Shown: positions 24,932 to 32,042 of the stretch, one piece after another
How positions within the stretch are numbered: position 1 is the stretch's first letter
How the letters are laid out: every line of letters starts with the position of its first letter
Assembly: GCA_025056255.1 (NCBI GenBank)
Contig: JANWVT010000007.1
Span: forward strand, 1-64,000
From: Bernardetiaceae bacterium
Lineage (GTDB): Bacteria; Bacteroidota; Bacteroidia; Cytophagales; Thermoflexibacteraceae
Reading direction: 5' to 3'
DNA length: 64,000 nucleotides
Position numbers and translations under genes: made by a program
The notes under the pieces: model-generated
The model's database searches: none
Told to the model about the DNA's origin: nothing
What the model saw: the letters and a program-made list of their open reading frames with translations, nothing else

Positions 24932-27121
24932 CTATCGGGAACGTTTGTGCTCGGGGCGTCGCTGCTTGTTGTCACTGCCAGATTTGCGGTCTTTATTGGC
25001 TTCGTCTGGCTTAGGCAGCAGCACCTTGCGCGACAGGCGATATTTCCCAGTTTTTTTATCTATATCTACCAATTGCACTTGTACCTCCTCGCCTATTTCC
25101 AATACGCCCTCCATGGATTCGAGGCGCTCCCATTTGATTTCGGAAATATGTAGCAAGCCATCTTTGCCTTTCATGAATTCCACAAAAGCTCCGAAAGGCT
25201 GAATGGAACGCACAATACCGGTATAGACCTCTCCTATTTCAGGTACAGCTACAATGGATTTTACTTCGCGCAGCGCCATATCCAAAGAATCTTTGTTGGC
25301 AGAGTAAATAGTTACGATACCTTCGCTGCCTGCTTCTTCTATGTGAATGGTGGTGCCAGAGTTGCGCTGTATTTCTTGGATGACTTTACCACCCGGTCCG
25401 ATAACCGCCCCAATCATATCGCCGGGAATACGCATAGTAACGCAACGCGGAGCATGTGGTTTTAGGTCGGGTCTGGGTCGGTCAATAGCTTTTGCCATTT
25501 GCTCTAATATGTACAGCCGACCTTTGCGAGCTTGTTCTAATGCTTCTGCTAATATCTCATAGGAAAGACCTTCTACTTTGATGTCCATTTGGCAGGCGGT
25601 GATGCCTTTGGCTGTTCCGGCAACTTTAAAGTCCATGTCGCCTAAGTGGTCTTCGTCGCCTAATATATCGGACAGAATAGCGTATCTGCCGGTTTTGCTA
25701 TCGGAAATCATGCCCATGGCAATACCGGAAACGGGTGCCTTCAATTGGATGCCTGCATCCATTAGTGCAAGCGAACCTGCGCAAACAGTCGCCATAGACG
25801 AAGAGCCGTTGGATTCAAGAATATCGGAAACAACACGGATGGTGTAGGGGTTTTCTTCGTCGGGGGGCATCACTTTTTTAATAGCACGACTGGCTAGGTT
25901 GCCATGTCCTACTTCGCGACGTCCGGGAGCGCGGTTAGGTTTTACTTCACCGGTAGAAAAAGCAGGAAAGTTGTAGTGCAACATAAATTTGCTCATCCCC
26001 CCTATCATGGCTCCATCGATAACCTGCTCATCTAACTTCGTACCCAGCGTAACCGTAGTAAGCGACTGTGTCTCGCCGCGCGTAAAGAGTGCGGAGCCGT
26101 GCGGAGAGGGCAAAAAGTTTACCTCGCAAGCAATCGGGCGGATTTCATCTAATTTGCGACCATCTAGGCGGATATGGTGCTCCAACACCAAATTGCGAGC
26201 TGCCAGCCATTTAATATTTTCTAAGTAACGCGCTGCCATCTTTTTGTCAATGGTGGTGTCTTCGGGCAGGCTGTTGAGATACTCTTCTTTAATGGCTTTA
26301 AATGCAGCATTCCGTTCTTGCTTAGAAGCAGGCGTACGCGCTACTTGGAAGTAGGCATCGTAATAGCGTTCAAAAAGTTCGCGCTCCAGCTCAGGGTCGT
26401 GTTTGAGGTGGTTGTACGCGCGTTTTTGGGTTTTACCCACCATTTCGGTCAATTCGCGTTGTGCCTGCACCTGTATTTTGATAGCTTCATGAGCAGTTTT
26501 GAGGGCTTGCAGCAGGTCGGCTTCGGAGCATTCGTTAGCTTCCCCTTCTACCATCACAATGTTGTCGTAAGAAGCGGCTACAATCAGGTCTAAGTCGGCA
26601 TCTTTCAGTAAGTCAGCCTTAGGATTGATTAAAAACTCGCCCTGATATTTAATGACGCGTACCTCAGAGATGGGTCCGTTAAAGGGGATATCGGAAACCG
26701 CTAATGCAGCCGAAGCAGCCAAGGCAGCGTAGCTGTCGGGCATTACTTCGGGGTCGCCGGAGATGAGAATCACATTAATTTGTGTTTCGGCTAAATAGTC
26801 TTCGGGAAATAGCGGACGAATAGCTCTGTCCACCAAACGGCTAATGAGAATTTCGTAGTCAGACAGCTTGCTTTCTCGACGTTGAAAACTGCCGGGGATT
26901 TTCCCCATGGCTGCAAATTTTTCTTGATAGTCAACTGAAAGCGGGAAAAAGTCTTGGTCTTCTTTGGCTTCGGGAAGAGAAACTACAGTTGCCAGCAACA
27001 TCATGTTGCCGGTGCGTACTACTACTGCACCGTCTGCTTGGCGAGCTAACTTTCCTGTTTCAATAGTGATTTGTCTGCCATCGGGCATGACAATCGTTTT
27101 AGTAATAGCGTTGAGTTGCAT
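24932..27121 (-). CDS. pnp: Polyribonucleotide nucleotidyltransferase (PNPase)
   Basis: The 729-residue protein degrades RNA 3'-5' by phosphorolysis. The first RNase PH domain is ~10-140 ([30 protein letters not shown]). A helical linker follows, then the second RNase PH domain, ~310-540 ([60 protein letters not shown]). Then come KH (~555-615, [16 protein letters not shown]) and S1 (~620-690, [20 protein letters not shown]...DGLLHISEI), plus a basic C-terminal tail. All active-site segments are present. It follows rpsO, the order widespread in bacteria, but a terminator and a new promoter separate the two, and the ~220-nt leader is structured (see separate entry). Confidence 0.98.
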   Translation of the reverse strand: MQLNAITKTIVMPDGRQITIETGKLARQADGAVVVRTGNMMLLATVVSLPEAKEDQDFFPLSVDYQEKFAAMGKIPGSFQRRESKLSDYEILISRLVDRAIRPLFPEDYLAETQINVILISGDPEVMPDSYAALAASAALAVSDIPFNGPISEVRVIKYQGEFLINPKADLLKDADLDLIVAASYDNIVMVEGEANECSEADLLQALKTAHEAIKIQVQAQRELTEMVGKTQKRAYNHLKHDPELERELFERYYDAYFQVARTPASKQERNAAFKAIKEEYLNSLPEDTTIDKKMAARYLENIKWLAARNLVLEHHIRLDGRKLDEIRPIACEVNFLPSPHGSALFTRGETQSLTTVTLGTKLDEQVIDGAMIGGMSKFMLHYNFPAFSTGEVKPNRAPGRREVGHGNLASRAIKKVMPPDEENPYTIRVVSDILESNGSSSMATVCAGSLALMDAGIQLKAPVSGIAMGMISDSKTGRYAILSDILGDEDHLGDMDFKVAGTAKGITACQMDIKVEGLSYEILAEALEQARKGRLYILEQMAKAIDRPRPDLKPHAPRCVTMRIPGDMIGAVIGPGGKVIQEIQRNSGTTIHIEEAGSEGIVTIYSANKDSLDMALREVKSIVAVPEIGEVYTGIVRSIQPFGAFVEFMKGKDGLLHISEIKWERLESMEGVLEIGEEVQVQLVDIDKKTGKYRLSRKVLLPKPDEANKDRKSGSDNKQRRPEHKRSR

Positions 27122-27168
27122 TTTTACATTTTAAGTGAACATTCTACACACGATACAGTCTGCTTACT

Positions 27169-27296
27169 GATGTTCCGCGGGGAATCTTAGGTCGGTGGGA
27201 ACAGAAAAAGGTCTTAGCTGATTGATAAAGACCGTACTGTGCTTAACCGCTTCGTTACCTTGTCGGATTGGCCGCTTTGAAATCCGGGGCAACATC
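27169..27296 (-). promoter_or_regulatory. Candidate structured RNA leader upstream of pnp
   Basis: On the minus strand GATGTT (27291-27296) pairs with AACATC (27169-27174), extended by two C-G pairs past a bulge, closing a ~128-nt domain. Inside are hairpins CGGATT/AATCCG (27281-27286 with 27264-27269) and GGTCTT/AAGACC (27228-27233 with 27210-27215). A competing helix TGTTCC/GGAACA (27198-27203 with 27171-27176) uses the same 3' bases as the closing stem, so the two are mutually exclusive. The element ends 47 nt before the pnp ATG. PNPase leaders are autoregulatory in enterobacteria (established), but this fold is only my reading and matches no family I know. Confidence 0.35.
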
Positions 27297-27350
27297 ATTT
27301 ACAGAAGGTCGTTACTCAGTGAGTGCCCATGCGTGGCAAAACCTCAGTAA

Positions 27351-27358
27351 CAAATTTA
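27351..27358 (-). promoter_or_regulatory. Possible pnp promoter (-7 element)
   Basis: TAAATTTG on the minus strand matches TAnnTTTG and sits just beyond the rpsO terminator. No clear TTG is found at the -33 distance, so support is partial. Transcription from here would give a leader of about 220 nt. Confidence 0.4.
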
Positions 27359-27361
27359 GTT

Positions 27362-27393
27362 AAAAAAAGGGAACTTGTAAACAAGCTCCCTTT
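27362..27393 (-). terminator. Rho-independent terminator of rpsO
   Basis: A 12-bp stem (27366-27377 with 27382-27393, one G-U, loop of 4) is followed on the minus strand by T7; it begins 5 nt after the rpsO stop. Confidence 0.9.
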
Positions 27394-27397
27394 TGCA

Positions 27398-27673
27398 TTA
27401 TTTTCTGATATTAAGCTCGGCTATGATAGCACGGTAACGCGCAATATCGGTGCGCTGCAGGTAATTCAATAAGCTGCGGCGCTTACCTACCAGCTTCAAC
27501 AAACCTAAACGGGTAGCATTGTCTTTTTTGTGTACTTTCAGGTGCTCTGTTAAGTGATTGATGCGATGGGTAAACAGAGCAATCTGCGACTCAGGCGAAC
27601 CGGTGTCTTTTTCCGATTTGCCAAAACTGTACTTGGCAAAAATTTGTTGCTTTGTTTCTTTGTCTAAATACAT
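27398..27673 (-). CDS. rpsO: Small ribosomal subunit protein S15
   Basis: The 91-residue protein is a full-length S15, which binds the three-way junction of 16S rRNA helices 20-22 early in 30S assembly. The conserved [29 protein letters not shown] and [16 protein letters not shown] blocks are intact. The upstream region (27674-27763) holds TAATTTTG at 27759-27766 on the minus strand, overlapping the rhomboid-gene stop, but no matching -33 element was seen. It ends in a strong terminator that separates it from pnp. Confidence 0.98.
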   Translation of the reverse strand: MYLDKETKQQIFAKYSFGKSEKDTGSPESQIALFTHRINHLTEHLKVHKKDNATRLGLLKLVGKRRSLLNYLQRTDIARYRAIIAELNIRK

Positions 27674-27763
27674 GGCTTTGAAGGGTTTACGATTTATAAC
27701 CAGCCTTTCACCTTGCGTAAAAAAGCCTGTTAATAAATCAAATGGTTCATTTTGCCTGCAAAA

Positions 27764-28447
27764 TTATGAAACTTTATTGTTTTTTATGCGTGGTTTGAAC
27801 ACATAGCGCATTTTTTTATTACGCAGAGGTCGGTAGCCCTCTTCTAGGTCTGACCACAGGAGTAGTTCGTTGTGTTCCAGTAATATGCGAGGCAAGGGTG
27901 CTGCCATATTGCGATAGTGCCAAGCAAGCCACGCGCCCACTGTAGCGCCTAATAAGTGCGACTCCCACGACACATTTTGCGCATCGGCTTGTGGAAAGAT
28001 ACCTTGTAGCATACCCCCGTAGAGCAAGCCTGTGCAAAGCGCTATTGTTAATGCAGCACGATTGCGGCGAAACAAGCCCGAAAAAAACAGAAACGACGCC
28101 AACGCATACACTTGCCCACTAATGCCAATGTGATAAGAAGGACGCCCCAACAGCCAAACACTAAGACCTGTGCCCCAGTATGCTGTAATGAGTACATGGC
28201 GGCTTTCGCGGGGGTAAAACATAAACATAGCCGTACACAAAATTAACAGCGGCAGCGTGTTAGACAGTAAATGAAACAGGTCGCCGTGTACTAACGGGGC
28301 GGTCAAAATGCCAACTGCACCTAAAAAAGAACGGGGAAAAATGCCCAAGCGCGCCCAATTTTGCCCCAGCACCCATTGCAAAACAGAAAACAACCAAACA
28401 GGTGATACAATTAGTAGGCTTTTGAGAAAGCTCTCAGACAAGCGCAT
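27764..28447 (-). CDS. Rhomboid-family intramembrane serine protease
   Basis: The 227-residue membrane protein has about six hydrophobic helices and the rhomboid hallmarks: HGDLFHLLSNTLPL (oxyanion-stabilising His and Asn in TM2), GISG with Ser110 in TM4, and WESHLLGATVGAWLAW with catalytic His164 in TM6. It would cleave transmembrane segments of other proteins in the inner membrane. The C-terminal ~50 residues are cytoplasmic and charged. Its ATG overlaps the last base of the ftsY stop (TAATG), so the two are translationally coupled; both act at the inner membrane. Substrate unknown. Confidence 0.92.
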   Translation of the reverse strand: MRLSESFLKSLLIVSPVWLFSVLQWVLGQNWARLGIFPRSFLGAVGILTAPLVHGDLFHLLSNTLPLLILCTAMFMFYPRESRHVLITAYWGTGLSVWLLGRPSYHIGISGQVYALASFLFFSGLFRRNRAALTIALCTGLLYGGMLQGIFPQADAQNVSWESHLLGATVGAWLAWHYRNMAAPLPRILLEHNELLLWSDLEEGYRPLRNKKMRYVFKPRIKNNKVS

Positions 28448-29409
28448 TATGATTCGTGCTTCTTAAAAAAAGAATCCACAAACGCATCGCGATTAAAAAC
28501 TTGCAAATCGTCTATTTTCTCGCCCACCCCAATGTATTTAACAGGAATTTTAAACTGTTCGGAAATACCAATCACCACACCGCCTTTGGCAGAGCCATCC
28601 AACTTAGTAATAGTCAGCGAGTTCACTTCGGTTGCTTTGGTAAATTCCATTGCCTGTAAAAACGCATTTTGTCCTGTGCTGCCGTCCAGTACAAGCATTA
28701 CCTCGTGCGGGGCATCGGGAATGAACTTTTGCTGTACGCGCTTAATTTTTGCCAGTTCATTCATGAGGTTTACTTTGGTATGCAGTCGCCCTGCAGTATC
28801 AATCATGATGATATCTGCCCCCATTTCTGTACCTTTCTTAACTGCATCAAAGGCTACGGCAGAGGGGTCGGTGTTCATGCCGTGGTCTATCACGGTAACG
28901 CCTACTCGTTCGCCCCAAAGCCTGATTTGCTCTACTGCTGCGGCGCGAAAGGTATCGGCTGCACCTATGACTACCTTGTAGCCTTGCTTTTTAAATTGTG
29001 CAGCCAGCTTGCCAATAGTAGTAGTTTTACCTACCCCATTTACGCCCACTACCATAAGCACATAGGGGCGTTTGTTTGCTGGAATGTGGAAGCCTTCTAA
29101 GGTATCTTGCGGATTGTTAGCTAGTAGTGCCTTTATCTCGTCGCGAATGATGTTGTCTAACTCAGCAGTGCTTACGTACTTGTCGCGCTTTACGCGCGCT
29201 TCTATGTTGCGAATAATTTTGATAGTAGTAGCTGCGCCAACATCGGAAGCAATGAGGATATTTTCCAGCTCATCTAGCACCTCTTCATCTACCTGCGACT
29301 TGCCGGCAACAGCTTTGGCTAGTTTAGAAAAAAAACTCTTGCTGCTTTTCTCTAAACCTTTTTCTAAGGATTCTTTTTGTTCTTTGGAAAGGAAGCCAAA
29401 TAAGCCCAT
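28447..29409 (-). CDS. ftsY: Signal recognition particle receptor FtsY
   Basis: The 320-residue GTPase docks SRP-ribosome complexes at the membrane. The short charged N-terminal segment (residues 1-40, no long acidic A domain) is followed by the N domain (helical bundle) and the G domain with P-loop VGVNGVGKTTTIGKL (122-136), DTFRAAAVEQ, DTAGRLHTKVNLM, TKLDGSAKGG and KYIGVGEKIDDLQVF. All SRP-GTPase motifs are intact. It lies downstream of DUF4295, separated by a strong terminator, and is coupled to the rhomboid protease gene after it. Confidence 0.97.
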   Translation of the reverse strand: MGLFGFLSKEQKESLEKGLEKSSKSFFSKLAKAVAGKSQVDEEVLDELENILIASDVGAATTIKIIRNIEARVKRDKYVSTAELDNIIRDEIKALLANNPQDTLEGFHIPANKRPYVLMVVGVNGVGKTTTIGKLAAQFKKQGYKVVIGAADTFRAAAVEQIRLWGERVGVTVIDHGMNTDPSAVAFDAVKKGTEMGADIIMIDTAGRLHTKVNLMNELAKIKRVQQKFIPDAPHEVMLVLDGSTGQNAFLQAMEFTKATEVNSLTITKLDGSAKGGVVIGISEQFKIPVKYIGVGEKIDDLQVFNRDAFVDSFFKKHES

Positions 29410-29458
29410 TTGAAAATTGACGTTGAAAATTTACTTTAAAGTTGCAAAAATTAAAGCT

Positions 29459-29496
29459 AACAACCCTAAGGATTTTCACCAATCCTTAGGGTTGTT
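29459..29496 (-). terminator. Rho-independent terminator after rpmB-rpmG-DUF4295
   Basis: A 16-bp perfect stem (29459-29474 with 29481-29496, 6-nt loop) lies 31 nt after the DUF4295 stop and 50 nt before ftsY; the minus strand continues AGCTTTAATTTTTGC. Confidence 0.85.
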
Positions 29497-29527
29497 AAAC
29501 ATACTAGTCAGAGGCAGCAAGTCGTAG

Positions 29528-29683
29528 CTATTTCGCATTGAGGAAATCTTTCACTTGGTCTTCGGGCATAATCTCCTCTTTGAACACATAAGCACCTGTT
29601 TTGGGTGATTTAACAGCTTTCACTACGCGGGTATATTTTACGCCGCCTTCTTTTTTCAGGGTAGCAACTACTTTCTTAGCCAT
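29528..29683 (-). CDS. DUF4295 family small basic protein
   Basis: This 51-residue frame was found by reading the gap between rpmG and ftsY. It begins MAKKVVATLKKEGGVKYTRV and ends in KDFLNAK, rich in Lys and Val. It matches the DUF4295 family, which is restricted to Bacteroidota and lies almost always directly after rpmG and before ftsY. A role on the ribosome is suspected because of the context, and it may be a phylum-specific ribosomal protein; I infer this and do not know of a proven function. It starts 5 nt after the rpmG stop, so the three genes are one transcript. Confidence 0.9.
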   Translation of the reverse strand: MAKKVVATLKKEGGVKYTRVVKAVKSPKTGAYVFKEEIMPEDQVKDFLNAK

Positions 29684-29688
29684 GGCAT

Positions 29689-29871
29689 TTACTTGATTTC
29701 TCTATGAATAGTATAGCGCTTCAAAATAGGGTTGTATTTTCTCAACTCCAAGCGCTCGGGCGTATTTTTGCGGTTTTTTGTTGTAATGTAGCGCGACATA
29801 CCGCCCATGCCTGAATTTTTATGCTCGGTGCATTCCAGAATAACCTGAATGCGGTTTCCTTTCTTTGCCAT
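29689..29871 (-). CDS. rpmG: Large ribosomal subunit protein L33
   Basis: The 60-residue L33 has the characteristic [36 protein letters not shown] and [11 protein letters not shown]. Only one of the four zinc-ribbon cysteines is present, so it is a C-minus (zinc-independent) form. It lies 30 nt after rpmB in the same orientation. Confidence 0.97.
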   Translation of the reverse strand: MAKKGNRIQVILECTEHKNSGMGGMSRYITTKNRKNTPERLELRKYNPILKRYTIHREIK

Positions 29872-29901
29872 TTTCTTTATCTGGGTTTATGCGTGCAACA
29901 A

Positions 29902-30156
29902 TTATTTCAGTTTCACTTTTTCAGAAAGGGTACCCTTGGCTGCCGCTTCTTTCAACACAGCGCTCAATCCTTTTCTGTTAATAGTGCGCATGGCGGAGGC
30001 GGATACTTTCAGCGTTATCCAACGGTCTTCTTCGGCAAGATAGAATTTTTTCTTTTGCAGATTGGGCGTAAAGGTACGCTTTGTTTTGTTGTTCGCGTGC
30101 GATACGTTATTGCCAATGCGAACGCGCTTGCCGGTAATATCGCAAATCTTAGACAT
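29902..30156 (-). CDS. rpmB: Large ribosomal subunit protein L28
   Basis: The 84-residue L28 has [38 protein letters not shown] and a basic C-terminus. It is the first gene of rpmB-rpmG-DUF4295 and has a very good promoter 26 nt upstream. C-x2-C zinc pairs seen in some L28 proteins are absent. Confidence 0.97.
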   Translation of the reverse strand: MSKICDITGKRVRIGNNVSHANNKTKRTFTPNLQKKKFYLAEEDRWITLKVSASAMRTINRKGLSAVLKEAAAKGTLSEKVKLK

Positions 30157-30181
30157 GATGATACCTATTTTAACAGGACTG

Positions 30182-30212
30182 CAAAGTTAGCGTGCCTGCA
30201 ATAAAAAACCAA
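30182..30212 (-). promoter_or_regulatory. Bacteroidota-type promoter of rpmB-rpmG-DUF4295
   Basis: On the minus strand TTG (30210-30212), a 20-nt spacer and TAACTTTG (30182-30189) match the consensus; the ATG of rpmB is 26 nt downstream. Confidence 0.7.
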
Positions 30213-30227
30213 CAGAGCCTCAAATAT

Positions 30228-31034
30228 TTAATCAGTGTTGCGCATCACTGCCTCGCTAATACCCATGCTGCTAAACCCACCGTCGTGGAAAAGGTTTTGC
30301 ATGGTTACTTTTCGGGTAAGGTCGGAGAACAAGGTGATGATGTAGTCGGCGCAGTCGTCGGCAGTGGCATTTCCCAAAGGCGACATCTCGTCGGCATACT
30401 TTAAAAAAGCATTGAAGCCGCTTACGCCTGTGCCCGCCGTAGTGGGCGTAGGAGACTGCGAAACAGTATTCACGCGAATTTTTTGTGCTTTGCCAAGGCG
30501 ATAGCCATAGCTCCGCGCAATAGATTCGAGCAATGCCTTCGCTTGTGCCATATCGCCATAGTCAGGAAATACGCGTTGGGCAGCAATATAGCTAAGTGCT
30601 ACAATAGAGGCATAATCGTTAAAAGCTGCCAGTTTCTCGCCTGTTTGCATCATTTTATGGAACGAAATGGCAGATATGTCCAAGGTTTTCATGAACCAGT
30701 CATAGTTCAAGTCGCCGTATTCTCTTTTTTTGCGTACGTTAGGACTCATGCCAATAGAGTGCAGCACAAAATCTATTTTGCCACCCAAATACTCCATAGA
30801 CTGGCGATACAGATTCTCCAAATCTTCTATGGAGGTAGCATCTGCTGGAATGACAATGGTTTGGCATTGCGCTGCCAATTGATTGATTTCCCCCATTCGC
30901 AAGGCAATTGGCGCATTGGTGAGTGTAAATGATGCGCCTTCCTGCTTAGCACGCAGCGCTACCCGCCATGCAATTGAGTTGCTGTCTAATGCGCCTGTGA
31001 TGATACCTCGCTTGCCTTTTAACAGATTATACAT
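30228..31034 (-). CDS. fabI: Enoyl-[acyl-carrier-protein] reductase (NADH), FabI type
   Basis: The 268-residue SDR enzyme carries out the last reduction in fatty-acid elongation. FabI features: LLKGKRGIITGALDSNSIAWRVA (cofactor loop of the FabI kind), VLHSIGMSPN, and ALSYIAAQRVFPDYGDMAQAKALLES with the catalytic Tyr...Lys arrangement, then IRVNTVSQSPTPTTAG and LFHDGGFSSMG. The frame extends to a TTG at 31070; ATG 31034 (MYNLLKGK) fits the family N-terminus and was chosen. It is transcribed convergently with nothing and precedes the L28 promoter by 16 nt. Confidence 0.95.
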   Translation of the reverse strand: MYNLLKGKRGIITGALDSNSIAWRVALRAKQEGASFTLTNAPIALRMGEINQLAAQCQTIVIPADATSIEDLENLYRQSMEYLGGKIDFVLHSIGMSPNVRKKREYGDLNYDWFMKTLDISAISFHKMMQTGEKLAAFNDYASIVALSYIAAQRVFPDYGDMAQAKALLESIARSYGYRLGKAQKIRVNTVSQSPTPTTAGTGVSGFNAFLKYADEMSPLGNATADDCADYIITLFSDLTRKVTMQNLFHDGGFSSMGISEAVMRNTD

Positions 31035-31117
31035 TGCCCAATGATTTAAAAAGTGAAAAATCGGCTGCAAATTAGCAAACCAGTTTCACTACAACAAAAA
31101 ACCTAAGCAAAGTAACT

Positions 31118-31870
31118 TTATCGGCGGGCTGAAAAAGAAAAAGCAATGTGGGGGTTGCGCTCCATCCAACAGTTGATGCTATCTGCCCAAACAGCGGCAG
31201 CTTTTTCAGTAGGATGCGCTCCATCTTTGCGGCGCTCAAAGTGTAGGCGCCGTGAATCGAAAAAGCGCTCTTTACCTACGTGTTTCATAATCAAGTTGTT
31301 AATACCTGTATCTTCTTTCCAATTGGGCGGACCTATCCATACGTAGTTGGTGTTGCCCAACTGACGAACAATTTCCCGAATGTGATCTTCCTTAGCTGCA
31401 ATTTGGTGGTCGCTGAGTTGGTTAGCACCCAGTGAAAAAATCACCAACGTAGGGCGGTAGTCTTTAATCATGTTTTCTAACTTGTCGGTTTTTGCCCAAC
31501 TGTCGGTAGTAGAGCCATACCAAGGCTGATAGCGAATATCGAAATTGCCTTTTTTACGGAGCTTGCGCCATGCCAGAAACAGACCATCGCCCATTGAGTC
31601 GCCCGTCAGCAAAATTCGGTGGCGACTTTTATCACTTTTTTCGTGAAAAACTAATTCTTTGCCTTTCTTTCTGATTTCACTTTTGGCTACAATGCGTTGG
31701 TGTTTGCGCAGCGAATCATTTATTCTGGCAAGACTGTCACGGATAGCTAAACTGCGACGAATTTGGTTGTTTTCGGCATTAATGTGCAACTGGGCTGCCC
31801 AGCGTGTTATTAATGCAAGAATGATGAGTGCAAAAATACCTAAACTAATGTTGCTTTGCAGTCTATCCAT
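31118..31870 (-). CDS. SGNH/GDSL-type hydrolase-like protein, membrane anchored
   Basis: The 250-residue protein has a single N-terminal membrane segment (residues 8-27) and a helical, charged linker (30-75). An SGNH hydrolase domain follows: block I is LLTGDSMGDG (Ser92), a GAN block is FSLGANQLSD, and block V is DGAHPT with the Asp/His pair. Active-site blocks are all recognisable, so it may be an esterase or acyl-hydrolase acting in the periplasm; SGNH proteins of this build in Bacteroidota sometimes act on cell-wall or exopolysaccharide acetyl groups. The substrate is unknown. It lies 83 nt upstream of fabI on the same strand. Confidence 0.75.
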   Translation of the reverse strand: MDRLQSNISLGIFALIILALITRWAAQLHINAENNQIRRSLAIRDSLARINDSLRKHQRIVAKSEIRKKGKELVFHEKSDKSRHRILLTGDSMGDGLFLAWRKLRKKGNFDIRYQPWYGSTTDSWAKTDKLENMIKDYRPTLVIFSLGANQLSDHQIAAKEDHIREIVRQLGNTNYVWIGPPNWKEDTGINNLIMKHVGKERFFDSRRLHFERRKDGAHPTEKAAAVWADSINCWMERNPHIAFSFSARR

Positions 31871-32042
31871 AAGCCTATATCCTGCATGTTACAAGCCATT
31901 GTAACGAAAATTACTGTATCAAAGTTCCAACTGGGCGAATTTTTGCTAATAATTCAACCAAATGGGTATCAATAGAGCCCATTAAAGACGCTTTCAAGCA
32001 AATAATCAGCGAAATTTGCGTTTATTAAAAACCGTAGCATTA

